This document shows, piece after piece, positions 33,360 through 45,655 of a stretch of 64,000 nt of DNA (position 1 is its first letter; each line of letters opens with the position of its first letter). Below the pieces are notes generated by a model, which saw only the letters and a list, made by a program, of their open reading frames with translations, ran no database searches and was not told the DNA's origin. Both the position numbers and the translations under genes were made by a program. Origin of the DNA: Eutypella sp. D-1 (Eukaryota > Ascomycota > Sordariomycetes > Xylariales > Diatrypaceae); assembly GCA_023313575.1 (NCBI GenBank), contig JAJTTP010000003.1, positions 1,426,001 to 1,490,000 on the forward strand. The letters are read 5' to 3'.

Positions 33360-35222
33360 CGCGGCGGGCGACAAACACTAGCGCCTTTTCTCTTTGCTTC
33401 TCAAGTTATCGGGCGAATGGAGGTGGGGTTGGATGATTGGGGAGGGCTCTGGGGAAGTTGCGCAGGGTGCAATTGACGCACAGGTAAAACGCAATTGACA
33501 GATCGGTAGGAGACAAGAAGAGCCTCAGGGTGTGACGTGCAGTACTGGTTGAGAGATGGGACTTGCGATTCATATACCCGTCGCCAGCTCCGATGCGGAC
33601 TCCTGCCGACAAGGCTAGCCGAGAAAGAAAATCTTTGCCAGGAGACGATGAAACAGGAATGGAGAAAAACGTATGTACGTAATTTCTTTATCTAGGGTCT
33701 TTTTCACATGCGCCTGCATATGTAGATACACAGACCCATACAAGACCCAGCGCCACCCCAGATCCCCAGCTAAGACGATCCTGGAGAAGGAGCTGGGGAG
33801 TTGGGGAGAGAGCCACAAAATCTCACGGCTTTGTGACCCCGAACGGGGTAAATCTGATGGCGATCTCAAACCCGGGTCCGCGCTGATTCACTTGGGAGTC
33901 CCGAGAACGGAAGTCCTACGAAAGATCATCATTCACGTAGCGTAAAACTCCACGGTATCGCCGCTACATAGATACCATAAGGTGCACTGGCAAAGCTAGA
34001 TGTTGGATCAGAGTAGGATATGACTATAATTCGCCTAGTAGAGAAAGCAGCCTGGCAGCCAACTAACTAGCCTGCAACTAATGAGATGAGATCAAGCCCA
34101 GGCGGGTGATCATGACCCTAACCCCCATAGGGACCCTTGGCTCTCTATTCTCCTAGACCCTATCTAGTCTACCGAGGCACCATAAGCCCAATGGAAGCCC
34201 CCATAACACCATAATATTTGAACGTTACTTGGCTGTAAGGTGTGGCGGTTTGTACGTGATAGATGATTGGCTTCTGTCAGCGCCTCAGCGGGCTATAACG
34301 TTTTTTCCCCAAGAGGAATGGCTTGCCCGCTCCCTTGGCTGGTTACCCGCTTGACTAATGGAACGCGCCCAATGGTTAACGTAGGCGGGCGACGGGCTAG
34401 CGGGGCCGGCGTAAGGGACGGTGAGGATGAGAAGTGCATGCTCGCAACGATCAACCTCCACTGCCCACGCGAGGAAGCGCGAATCGTAGTTGCGTTCGCC
34501 GATATTAACCCGCTGTTACCCTTCTTTACCCATTTTTTCGACTACGATCTGTGACTAATTCCACACGCCATCTACCATAGTAATCTTATCATGTCAATAG
34601 TGCAGCTGAACTCCAAGGAAAAATGGCACGACGCATGAGAATAGCAACAGGATTCCTTGGTTGTAGTCAGTGGGTGGATGCGAAAACAACAATTCCTGAA
34701 AACCGGGCAGCCTTGTCAAGGGTATGAAAAGGGATACGCAAAAAAAAGAAAAAACTTTTTTAACGAGAAGAAAAGTTAAGAAAAGCCAAACAGTTAGTCG
34801 GGGCTAGTGAGATAGATATCTATCTGTATCGTATCCGCATAAGTTAAAACCAGGGGTTTTCCTTTATCGGATTCATGTCTTTTTTTCTACGTTATTGTGC
34901 TGTTAGATGGCTGGGGGTGAGATCTGTGCGATACATTCTAACTACTTCAAGCAGGTAGCAAAAGTAAGATGACAGCATCGCTGCAAGAACATGCATGAGA
35001 CCGAAAGCCGAGACTTTGTCACACAAGCCTACTGACGCCTGCATACAACTATGATACAGGATCAGTTGTATTCTTACTTCTGTATTAGCCAGGAAAAATA
35101 TGGTAAACAAAAATGAAGCATGTGGTGCCACTTTCATGTATTTCACGTGTAAGGTCTGCCTCGGTCGTCAATCACATATTTTAGTTGCCTAAGAATCATA
35201 TCCTGAAAGACAGTGTATCTCC
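33360..35222. other. Intergenic region of 1.9 kb
   Basis: Between two minus-strand genes. Includes the transporter promoter and a purine-rich, AT-rich stretch near 34740-34790. A plus-strand frame near 34267-34554 has no domain and is not called. Confidence 0.5.
33423..33454 (+). promoter_or_regulatory. Pair of CreA-like sites upstream of the STL1-like gene
   Basis: GTGGGG at 33423-33428 and CTGGGG at 33449-33454 both match the carbon-catabolite-repressor consensus SYGGRG, 64-95 bp upstream of the transporter ATG. The consensus is short and occurs often by chance. Confidence 0.3.
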
Positions 35223-36473
35223 TCATTCCTCTGAGACACGCCACACAAGCTTCTCTGCGCTAACACCCTCGCGGAGAAGATTAAGCGCGTTCGTCGCTCG
35301 CTCGACTATGTCCTTGCCCTCAATCACTCGATACCTATTCGGTTTCACGATGCCCTGTACCAACATGTCTGGCATGATGATCTTTTGTACCATGTCGACA
35401 TGATACTGGTTCTACATTCGGGGGCGCGATGTTAGTTCGAATTCATCATGTCTCCGACGCGCAAGGTGTTAAAGGCGTACTCACTCTCCAATAAAAGTGC
35501 GCTCGCACGCCGCGCACAGTGACGCCCTCTGCCCAGTCAACCAGGGGAGTAAAGTCCATGGCATACTCGGGTATCTGGTCTTTCGACGCGTGTTTCAGGA
35601 TAGCCGGAAGCATGAGGGCGGCGACACTGCCGCGCTGGGCGAGCCTGGCAATGTGGCGTACGCTCCCCGGAACGGAGCTGATGCAGTCGATGATCATAGG
35701 AATAGCCGGTGCCACACCGTCCTTGCTGGGGTGCGCTCCCAGAATATCATCGACGATAGTAGGACTGCGATAGTCGTAGACCTCTGTAGCACCAAGCTCG
35801 CGCAGGTGCTGGTGATTGTTCGGCGACGCGGTCGCGATCAAGTTGCGATAGCCGTAGAAACGTAATATCTGCAGCGTGTACTGCCCGACCGAGGATGCGG
35901 CGCCCCAGACTAGGATAGTCTCGTCCGCCCTGGGCGGCACATAGCCCTCCGGTTTAGGCCAGGGCGCCGGGAGGTGCAGGTCAGTCAACATCAAGTGGAA
36001 CACCGTGATGAAGTTAGTAGGTACTGTTACTGCTTCCTCGTCGGAGACGCTGTCAGGTATCTATAGATCCGAAGTTAGCTGGGAAAACAATTCAAACCAG
36101 CGACTGTGGGCAGACACATATGCAGCTCCTCTATTACCTTCCCAAAAGTCCACGCCGGTCCAGTCACGAACTCTTGATGTGGGAGCTCATCAGGCTCCTG
36201 CCGGCCCTGGCCGAACACCCTGTCGCCTGGCTTTAAGTGCTGGACTGCGTTCCCAGCCTTAACGACCACGCCAGTGCAGGAGGATCCCGTCCTAGTCGGT
36301 GGATCGAGTAGCAGGCCGCCATCCATCCGGTGAAGGTCGACCGGCGAAGACGCCGTCCACAGGACCTTGACAAGGACCTCGTCATCCTTGGGAGTCTTGG
36401 TTGGAAACTGACGAACCTCGTAAGGCTGTCTTGCGCCGACGATCACGAGGGCGGAATGGGTTTTATCCGACAT
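35223..36473 (-). CDS. Medium-chain dehydrogenase/reductase, zinc-independent, CipB-like
   Basis: Three exons (minus strand), 36138-36473, 35485-36060 and 35223-35411, all phase 0; the prediction is 366 aa. The N-terminal GroES-like fold contains SPVDLHRMDGG and the KPGDRVFG motif. The Rossmann fold has a nucleotide-binding block, VWGAASSVGQYTLQILRFYG, and the IATASPNN segment that usually selects NADPH. The catalytic zinc Cys/His set and the four structural-zinc cysteines of classical alcohol dehydrogenases are absent, placing it with quinone-oxidoreductase or enoyl-reductase-like members. The fungal protein most often named with this pattern is CipB, a concanamycin-induced protein. Polyketide trans-enoyl reductases have a similar fold, but no PKS lies nearby. 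The substrate is unknown. Confidence 0.88.
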
Positions 36474-39400
36474 GGTAAGTAAGAACGAATACTAATAACA
36501 GTTGAAGTTGGTAGTAAACGCGAAACTCTTCAGCTGTGAAGGCTGTGTGTCTGATTTGCCTTTCCATGGGAATGTCCGGACAGAATCAATTTATAGCCAT
36601 TTCTATATCAGCGAAGCTTCAAGGGGCAATTGTGAGGATTATAAATCGAACTATGTTGCCTTTTGCGATGCATGGTTCCTCGAAGTTCAGGAGAACTGCT
36701 GCTTACCGATATAGATTATGTAAGGCATCTGGGCATTTCCTAAACGGGTAACATCCTGCGAAAAGTGCAGATTTCTTAGTATTTGATTGGCTGCTTCAGC
36801 GACAGTTAATGGACCCACTTACTATCGGAGCCACGTAGTGCCCAGAAGAAATGAAAGCACAACACTCTGACTTTGCAATCAAAATGGCCCAGTCACTTGC
36901 TTTATTTCGTGTAATTCTCTCGTATGGCGCGTAATGTTAACTTCGGTAAGCAACCTTCACCCAGTCTTATCCAGAGGCGTATGTATGAGGTGCTTTTGTT
37001 TGTGCATATGCCTTTAGCGTTAACCATAGTTATTGAGACAAGATGCATTGCTATACAAATGCTCAGGTGAACTCCGATAGTCTACTTCATGCTACGGTAG
37101 ATATGAGTTATTCTGTTTAAAGGGTTAGCAGGTTATATGTTATAAAGCAGGTATCCAAAATGGCGCTGTCCCGGAAGTGGTATAACCACCCTTTAGTCCT
37201 GTCTAACTACACTCGATGCCTGTTCCGCCACACTCTGATGCACGGCACTCCAGGGCTATACTACAGAGTTACTTACAATGCTTATAATTGCCATTCGCAG
37301 TAGCTTGGTTCTAGTGATTCCCAGCACGTTCAAGAAACTCTTAGGGAATTATCGTTTCTCAAATCTGCTTCAGCGTGAAAACAGGCATGTCCAAAGGGAT
37401 CTCCTTAGATACCCTTGTACAAGTCAAGGAAGCTTCCGTGATATAAAAGTACCGCTACCAGGCTACCACCCAAGCCCTGTGCCATTATTATGATATTCTA
37501 TGCCAGATCCATGATATCTGGTATTTTGCTATCATGCACTACTATCAATCGATACGATATCAGTTGATGGGAAATCAGCCTGATTTTAAAAGGAGGGACG
37601 AGACCCTAAGACACCTCCTACAGTTTACTTGAAAAGCCTTAGAGTATCGTATCATATACCTCGTTATTAATCTTTTGAAGACAGCTTCAATGCCAATATT
37701 GACAGGGACAATACATAATCTCTTAACATCTCGTACGTCAACTGGTTAAAGGCACATGACGCAAAGGCTGTATTGATAGACATGATATCATTCCTGTTTA
37801 ACCTTGGATCTCCCCTATCTTATCATTGGTCGAGAAGAGCAGCTCCTACGAGTTTGCTGGCACCCTTGATCTTCTCCCCGGTTGAGAGTTCGCTCTTCCA
37901 AGGGCCTGGAAATTGGAAATACAAAGAGACACAGTCTGAACTATATGAATCATTCTACGTATTAGAATAGTGCTTGCCCATTCTGTAAATTAGGTATCTT
38001 AAGTGTCTGAATGAATACTTTTACCTGATGACTACCAATTACCCTCACTGCAAATCAAACAACAGACCCGCATCGAGTCATAGGAAGATAGAATCTAGTC
38101 AAATGTCTTCGAAACTTCCTTGTGAATACCTCCGAACGGTCATAGAATTTGATGAAGAAACAGTTATAGCAAGAGAGATCAGATCGGCAGAGAGTATCAT
38201 ATGTGTATAAGGGTCTGCGCCTAATCGTCCACCTGGAACCCTTGAGTTCTTCTCCCAGTAGACTCAAGTCTACTATTGAGCTTGACAGGATTCACGGGAA
38301 ATATAGCATCTCAAGCAATATGATATTGCACATAAGCAACACAAGAGCTTGCCAGTGATTATGACGCTCAAGTGTCTATACAGGATGCAGACCTGGCCGT
38401 TTCTGGGAGGTGCCGAGGCTAACAAGTTAGGAAATGCTGGTATCAGGCTAGACTTAACAGTTAGCAGCAATCAGGTTTCACCTTGTCACTTCAGTAATCC
38501 TCCAAGACCAATATTGTCAGACGGTCAAACAGGAATAGTACATTACACCCATCCGGAAATCACATCAGCATGCACTACGCACTCAGTGAAAACCTTGAAA
38601 TATATAGAGCTTTCTATGCCAATTCAATCCCAACCACTAATTATCCAAGCCGATTCAGTCTGTCAACAGTCGGGATAGATATACAGATATAGTGCAGGCT
38701 CTTCTCTGACTGAAGCTAGCTACGTCCATGTTGGCCGAAGGGTTAGAGTACTCTATACGCTCATTCTGATTTAAAGTGTGATACAATTTTTGGAAGGACT
38801 TTGACATTATCAATCTGACTATGGATAGCTGTAACATAAACTAGGTCTTGTATTTCAGTAACAGCTCAGAGGTAATAATTGGCTGGAGGTGCGGGAACGC
38901 GTGCCGCGTAGCCTTGAATGCTAACGAAGACCGCGCCGAGGCAACAGTATAACACGGCTTCGTTCCAAAATACTTACTTTAACATTGTATAGAGGATGAG
39001 ATAAATTTTCAGAAAAGAAAAAAACGTCCCAAGAACTATGTGGCCTTGTCTAGATCTTCACGTAAATGCTCCCATGTTATAAGAGACCTCATCGCCCCCA
39101 AGCTTTCATTCTTCCAGGCCGAGGTAACCAAACTCAAGCATGTTGACATAAGTGTAGCTTCAGTCTAATAGACATCACTCTTTGTAGTTACCATGCTATA
39201 TAAAGCTGCATAAAATGTGAACAGCACATCGTCTAGCATGGTAGCCGTCTTCGTACCAGAAGAGGATATGTCTCCTATCAGCCTCATTTATATAACCAGT
39301 ACCCTAGCTTGACAGTTCCTAGAGGCCTGTACTTCTTAAAACACCTGAATGAATCTTAGACAGACCGGGCATACAGTCAGGGTGAGGTCAAGCCTTGGGG

Positions 39401-39645
39401 ACCCGAAGGATGAAAAGGGGCCGAGTGGCGAACGGGGCATGTGCCTATTAGTCTATATCGTAAGATATCACATGACCACCACCTTGACACAATAGAGAAA
39501 CCACATAGACATGTAGGCAGTGATAGTAGTACATGAACGCCCGTCATATAGTGCCGTGCTGTACTCACTACTACCCCGCGATCTGCGCTCTAGGTCGGGA
39601 AATATGTGGATAGAAGTATCTTATTTTAGGGGTGGATGAGAGGAA

Positions 39646-39657
39646 GGGGGGGGGGGG
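39646..39657 (+). repeat. Poly-G run (G12)
   Basis: Twelve G residues in the gene-poor region, followed by further G-rich sequence. Confidence 0.9.
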
Positions 39658-40544
39658 TAGTGGGTGGTAGAGGGGTGACAGGCTCATAAAGTGGAAGGCG
39701 AGGGGGGTGTCGCCATATAGATACGGGTGGGAAGATGGGCGGCGTGAAAATATCATATAAACCAACAATGGCTTGAAAGATACCCTCCATCTCTCCGTTT
39801 AATCCAAGAAGGCTAGTAGGGTACGGCAAGAAAAAATGATAGACGGGTTGATCAAACAGAAAGGACCGGGTCTAGCCCCTCTCTACGTCGCGTGGCTTGG
39901 TACCGCGAAGATCGATAGAAAATTTCATAATGTCACATTGCCCATCCTGTCAATCCTGTCTATCCCGTCCATCACCTCATAGCCCCCTGCCCACAAACTT
40001 GTGGCAGGTCAGCCAGCTCCTAATATGACTGGTCAGCCCACTCTCCGCTGGCCGAGGAATCTTCGACGGGATGTAGCGGTGATTTGGAAGGCCAATGAAC
40101 GCCGCCGAGAACTGCCCACGGCCCACAAAGAGTCAATCAGTGGCATGCGATGACGAAGAACTTATAAATAAGTAGATGACGGGACGAAACGGGACAATAT
40201 ATTCGGGACACCCTTCTGTACTTTCCGCCGGCGCCGTACAAGCACACAGGCTACCGATATGTGGACATATGGATCCAAAAGCACATACATAGGGCTATAC
40301 GAAACATGCCCTAAAGGTACGTGCTGCATCCTGCTCGTACGTACCTACGCATGTGGCCTACCCCGTCCATCTGTGTGTCTCTGATCTACCAGTCATATGT
40401 GACGAACACTCACATGTGATGACTAAAGATCTTCTTCTCCACAGGAAATCTGCCGAAGTCTTCCCACAGCCACACATGTATCGCACCGCCTCCGCTCCGC
40501 TCCGTACGGGTGGATTGGTATGCGCACACAAATATATAGGTGAG

Positions 40545-40559
40545 TGTGTGTGTGTGTGT
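40545..40559 (+). repeat. GT microsatellite
   Basis: About seven GT units in noncoding DNA. Confidence 0.8.
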
Positions 40560-42067
40560 ATTGATGCTACCCACCGGATCCGAGTCGGGGGCCGCCCACA
40601 GGTACATACATATCAGAGACAGGAAAAGCGTTCATCTCATGTGGACGAAATTTAACCTGGGCGCGTGGACTCACCGAAAAGGAATCCACCCACCCGTCCT
40701 TTTCTGTCTTGATGATTGGCATACCTTACGTACCAGGGGGTTGCTTTGCATCTCTTAGACTACGTGCCTCGTACCTCTCTGGGCAGCCTAGAAATATCCG
40801 CATGCCTCTAGGTATGCATGTACTTGATAGAGGGATCCATATCCAAGACGGTACGTACGTACGCTCCTTGGTATGCAGGTCTAAAGCAGACGCGGGCAGA
40901 AGCCGTCGGACGGGTTCGGGACGGACGGTAGGAAGGTCAGTAGTGTGCGTATCCTTTCGACTCTCAAATGCGCATGAGCGGGTGCAGGCACATCTCGCAT
41001 ATGTGGAGGAAGGAGGGGGAGGGGCAGGAAGAGGGCCACTTTAGGTATTTCTTTTCCTTCTTCCTTGATTTCTCCGCATTACTACCACCCCCCTAATCCT
41101 ATATATTTCCTGTCAATAAACCATAACTGCTGCCTTATTATCTCTGCAGGTACAAAACATACCGCCATAGATACAAGGTAGAGGGTGAAGTCCGCGTGTC
41201 GATCGGCAGAGTAAAGCTGTAGCCGTGGCGTAGCTTACTTAGGCACATAAGTACCTACTTAGGTACATACTTAGTTACCTAAGATTCCTAAGTATGAGGT
41301 CAACCTTAAGTATCTACGCAGAGTAAGGCATGCAATCAAATAATGATGGCGACAAGAAGATCAGGAGATGACCACCTAAGAACCCACGTAGTCAGACATG
41401 GTAGCCAGACGGTCTGCGGTTTGCATACTGCATGATCAGCTGAATATCATGGCGCAGAGCTAACTAGTGTCATGACCTGTCGGCTTAGTCGCCCGCCCTC
41501 CTTCAGCTCACGCATCCATCTTCCCCAGCTTGCCCAGGCTGCCAGTGAGTACTGTAGTTGGTTTAGTAGTTCACTAGGTACTGATCATATAGTGAAGAGA
41601 AGGGTGTCAAAGGTAGGTTAATTCTCTAGTCTAGGCGTGGGTTAGGTGTCCAGGACTCTCGAGCACGAAGGTGGGCATGGGCGGGTTGACGGAATGGGTG
41701 GAATGATTCCCCTAACTAGAGAATCGAGACACACCCGGATCATCCCCGGGGGCCAATGACTACCCCGGGGCTACTCCAACTAGCCTATCTAGGCACCTAC
41801 TTACAAGTATAGGGAGCCGACTATGTATGCACATGCTACCACGTGCATATACGTACGTACTTAGTTATCTTACAATATTGTTGCAACACCTGGACCTCAC
41901 GCTATTTATTTAGGTGCATTACAACGGGAGATTAGGAATCAAGTAGGAATGAGAATGATGACATAACCAAAGCTGTCGGCAGTAGGGGTAGTTGCTAGAT
42001 GATTTTCCCTTCTTTTCGCACGTTCACAGGTAGGAGGACGATTTTGTTCGTCATTTTGCGGCATATT

Positions 42068-42108
42068 AAGTACCTAGGTACCTAGGTAGGTTAGGTTAGG
42101 TAGTCTAG
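42068..42108. repeat. Cluster of ACCTAGGT palindromes grading into GGTTAGGTTAGG
   Basis: Two overlapping TACCTAGGTACC units followed by TAGGTTAGGTTAGG. The palindrome recurs in many noncoding segments of this window. The TTAGGT units are not the fungal telomere repeat TTAGGG. Confidence 0.7.
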
Positions 42109-42348
42109 GCTATTACAGGTACTTAGAAGTAAAAACTTGAATTCTTGTTCCTCCATAGGTTAATTCCGACTTGCCGAACTGGGAAAGACAGGGCGGATTT
42201 CGTCCAATCAGATGAAGCCTCTGTTCCAGTAGAGCAAACTTCGAAAGAGGGGCAGACGATAAAAAGTAGGCACGTTAGGCCCACGGCATCATCTAAATAA
42301 ATAGCGCTTAAATACATAGAACGTAGTAAAGAAGAACGGGCCCGGGGC

Positions 42349-42389
42349 CGGTGGACGGGTGGACGGGTGGACGGGCGGGCGGGCGGCGG
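42349..42389 (+). repeat. 8-bp minisatellite (GGTGGACG-like units)
   Basis: Tandem GGTGGACG units grade into GGGC repeats (GGCGGGCGGGCGG). Noncoding, C-rich on the other strand. Confidence 0.75.
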
Positions 42390-44347
42390 AAGATGGAAAA
42401 GCATGGTGGTCAAGGAACAAGGGTGTAGCATGGCAACATGGCAAGGAACGAGGCATAAAGCATAAGGCATGAGGCATGAGGGGCGGAGGGGCAACCCGTC
42501 TATCCCTTTCTCTTAGGGTTTTCGCCCATTTCCCATCCTCCCATTCTTCCCGAAACATTCTACCCCCCTATGAAGTATTCATCCGTCAATCAATCAATGC
42601 AATCAATTAATCAATTTAGCTAGTCTGGCCATTACTTCTAGTAGATTACCAACCTGAGGTATATCCTGCTGCTGCTACTGCTAGCTGCATATTTTCGCTG
42701 CACCCAACCTTGCAGCCCGAAAAGAAAAAAAAAGCCTGCCTACCTGCCTGTGCATGCAGCCAGCTTCCCCGTTGAGTCAAACCCCGAATTCTCAGGCTCG
42801 GATTGGGCGCCTTTCTGTCGCGAGTCACACCTAGAACTGCCAGGCCCCCGTATAATGGTAGCACGACGTTCCCATCAGGCAGCAATTCTGGGTCCTTCTC
42901 GATGTCCAATGATGCCATGGTGGGAACGGTAGTGCATGGGAGGGTAGTAGTAACCAGGGTGTAGACTTTTTCCTTCTTTTTCCTCCGTCCGTTTATCTCG
43001 GGGATCGGGAAAATCCTTCCCCCCTCCCAGATTGGTGGTGGTAGGACTTCGAATTGATAGCTGGGCCTCCCGCTTTCCTCTCGACCACTAGTTAGCCACT
43101 GAAGAGAAGACCTGCGTCGCATTCTACCGGAACGGGATGTGACAAAATACCAGTTGAAGGAATTATCCAATGAATGAAGAAAGGAAAATCTAACAGATAA
43201 CCCGCCGGTACAACAAGTTTCGGTAGGGGATTTAGTTGTGCCCCGCGATTTGGCGGGGTCACCCTAGTTGCCTTGTCGCCCAGTTCGCCCAGTCGCGTTC
43301 CCGTCGCATTTCTTCGTCGCATATTCCCTTTTGGGAACCAAAAGTTCTCGTCACCCTTCCCTTTCCCGAGGCCCTTGCAAGGTAAACGGAAACCTAGCGA
43401 GTGGAGAGGACAACCGGTTGCTTTCTTTGTTTGATTTGATCATAAAAATTTTCAACTTGCGTTTGAAGGTTTCATTCCGTCTGTCCACGTATTATAGTGT
43501 ACCTAGGTGTCATAAGCGGCATCAGTAAATACTTAGATACTTACAGCGCTTATGCGAAATATTAGGCAGGCAGGCTGACTGGTCTGCAGCCCCCTTTTTG
43601 TTGATAGTCTGATGGTTCTACTAAGTATGTAAAATCTAGGCATTGTATACTTATCGCACCTTCGACCCGGCTTACCTCGGTCTACCTTCGGGCTATTTGT
43701 TTATACTGGTACACAGCATCAGCTGCGATATAGTCAAGTCACGATCACAATAGTGGTAAATAAAAGGAAAACAGCCATTGTGAAAATAGAACAAAGTTTT
43801 GGGTATCATAAAAATGGTATCTATCTAACTACATCGAACGCGAACGGAGAAAAAAAAATCCAATTCCAAAAACAGGAATCAACACCAACACGTTGCCGTA
43901 GCTGATGCCGTGACGAAGCGAAAAGAAGAAACTCTTTTTGCCCTTCCACACACCCATACACATAAGCGTAGAACCCTACATGCTCATGCCCCATGCTCAT
44001 GTTCGTGCCATCCACGTCAGGAAAACAAAAGAAAAGAAAAGCTGCATCGTCGCCCCTGTCGTACATCCGGTGTTCATCCCATCATCAATCAGACCAGTCC
44101 AAAAGCTTACATGCATTCCAATCCGTGCGTCGCATCCTATGCTTTCCTTCTAAACCCGCCAAAGAAACAAGGAAACCAAACGCTAAAGTACAAACCAAAA
44201 AAAGAAAGGTGGGGTATGAAAGTACAATTGCTGCGAGATGTATGTTGAAAACAAGTTGTATGTTTTTAGTTTTGGGGGTTGGCAGGTTTTTTTGGGAGGG
44301 TTTTCTTTTTCAACATTTTAATATTTTGTGGTAAAAGAGCGGGGCGT

Positions 44348-45655
44348 CTAGTAGCGGAAGCCGTTGTCGAGAGGGTCCCGAATGCGGGCGAGGGCGCCAG
44401 GGCCAGCGCTGACAGTGTTGCGCCGGCCGAGGCGCTCCTTGAGGCGGGCGCGCATGGCCTCGTCCTCGCGGCGCTCCTCGCGCTCATGGCGGCGGCGTTC
44501 CTTGTCCGCGCGGTCGTACAGCGACATGCTGGTGTTGTACTGCGCCGTCAGCGGCGCCACCACGTCCGATACCTGCACGGACCCGCGGCGGTAGTTGGAC
44601 CGCGACGCCGACGAGTTGGACCCTGTGCTGCCGCTGGCCGAAGGCGGCGGCGCTACCTCCCGCGACGGTCGCGGATGCCGTACCACCTCCCGGGATTCCC
44701 GGGCCTCACGCTCCTTCTGTTCGCGCCTGCGCTCGCGCTCCTGTTCACGCTCCTGCTGCTCGCGCTCGCGGGGGGCGATAGGCCGGTTGGCAATTTCCTC
44801 ATTCTGACGGTCGATCTTGGAGCGTATCGACTCGCCCGTAGTGGCGTAGTAGCGCACGCGCTCGGGGTCCTCGTCGCCACTGACGCTGCCGCTGCGGGAG
44901 CCAGATTTGGACCCGTGCTTCTTGTGCGATGGATTCTCTGCGATGATAACCTTCTTGACGGGTCGCGCAGTCTTCGTAGTTGTGGTCGAGGAGACAGAGG
45001 AGAGAGGGGACGGGTCGCGCTCCCGCTCCTTCTCGCGAACAAGATCCCTCTCCCGCTCATGGTCAAGGTCGCGGTCACGTTCCCGCTCCTCAATCAGCTC
45101 CCGATATGAGGGCTTATACACGTGGACATCGGATTCGGCTGGGCTGGGCGGTCGCCGGCTCGTGGCAATCTCGACCCGTCGCTTGGTGTTGCTGCGCTGC
45201 GCGGCGGTCGAGGCCGAGGCAGTAGTGGAGGAGGATTTGGGCTCGACGAAGGCGACGTGGTCGTTCTTCTCTCGGCGGGGCGGCGAGGGCGAGACCGATA
45301 TCGAGACCGAGGACCCGCGGCGGCGGCGGGCGGGGGACGATGATGAGTTGTGGCTGATTGCCACCTTAACTCCGTCACTAACGTAGTAGGTGTCCGACCG
45401 CTTCCGGGCGTGGCGCTCTGTGTCGGATGTCGAAGGCGAGCGGGAGGAGCGCGACGAATGCGACAGCGGCGGCGTCGGTGGGAACTGATCGTAGTTGGCC
45501 TGGGGACCCAGCTCGCCGATCGGGCGGCGGAACTCCTGGGTCGCGCTACACGGCTGTCCGTGTCGAGACCGCGAACAGAGCTCGGGCCGGGCCGGCGTCT
45601 CGTAGACCGTGCCAGTGGCCGAGTCGACCTCCTGGTACTTGTACAACTTGCACAT
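44348..45655 (-). CDS. Disordered Arg/Glu/Ser-rich protein, unknown function
   Basis: Intronless frame of 435 aa from the first in-frame ATG (MCKLYKYQEVDSATG). The protein is almost entirely low complexity. It has Ser/Pro-rich segments, a long ERERDRDLDHERERD-type repeat near residues 200-230, a second RERE-rich helix near 320-355 (EREQQEREQERERRREQ), and a basic C-terminal helix near 385-420. A few ordered-looking blocks stand out: the N-terminal MCKLYKY segment, RYYATTGESIRSKIDRQNEE and SNYRRGSVQVSDVV. No catalytic domain is visible. The frame stays open for 112 further codons upstream with similar composition (SSERSISPNYSYSRR, LDPPPSPRIRR) but no ATG, so the true start may lie upstream. 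It sits alone in a 17 kb gene-poor region. Confidence 0.75.
   Translation of the reverse strand: MCKLYKYQEVDSATGTVYETPARPELCSRSRHGQPCSATQEFRRPIGELGPQANYDQFPPTPPLSHSSRSSRSPSTSDTERHARKRSDTYYVSDGVKVAISHNSSSSPARRRRGSSVSISVSPSPPRREKNDHVAFVEPKSSSTTASASTAAQRSNTKRRVEIATSRRPPSPAESDVHVYKPSYRELIEERERDRDLDHERERDLVREKERERDPSPLSSVSSTTTTKTARPVKKVIIAENPSHKKHGSKSGSRSGSVSGDEDPERVRYYATTGESIRSKIDRQNEEIANRPIAPREREQQEREQERERRREQKEREARESREVVRHPRPSREVAPPPSASGSTGSNSSASRSNYRRGSVQVSDVVAPLTAQYNTSMSLYDRADKERRRHEREERREDEAMRARLKERLGRRNTVSAGPGALARIRDPLDNGFRY

Larger units (their letters stand above)
36474..44347. other. Gene-poor region of 7.9 kb
   Basis: No domain-bearing frame was recognised. The first part, about 36.5-39 kb, is AT-rich with only short frames (for example 38361-38678 +, 105 aa). 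The second part, about 39-44 kb, is GC-richer and holds low-complexity elements: a G12 run at 39646-39657, a GT microsatellite at about 40545, an 8-bp minisatellite at about 42349-42389, and many ACCTAGGT, TACGTACGTAC and TTAGGTAC motifs (41230-41290, 41850-41870, 42068-42105). A minus-strand frame at 42646-42918 starting MASLDIEKD is the best of the unsupported candidates. Confidence 0.5.

Noticed and set aside
38361..38678. Plus-strand ATG frame of 105 codons
   Set aside because: No family resemblance, no splice context, and irregular codon use in AT-rich DNA.
42090..42108. GGTTAGGTTAGG as telomeric repeat
   Set aside because: The unit is TTAGGT, not TTAGGG, it is only two to three copies long, and genes lie on both sides.
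42646..43170. Minus-strand frame of up to 174 codons, with an internal ATG at 42918 (MASLDIEKD)
   Set aside because: No recognisable domain, includes poly-Phe from an A-rich tract, and no convincing splice partners. Kept only as a weak candidate in the gene-poor region.
44279..45109. Long plus-strand open frame opposite the Arg/Glu-rich gene
   Set aside because: It is the antisense shadow of a GC-rich repetitive coding sequence; its protein is Ala/Val/Leu-rich without domains, while the minus strand has the coherent composition.
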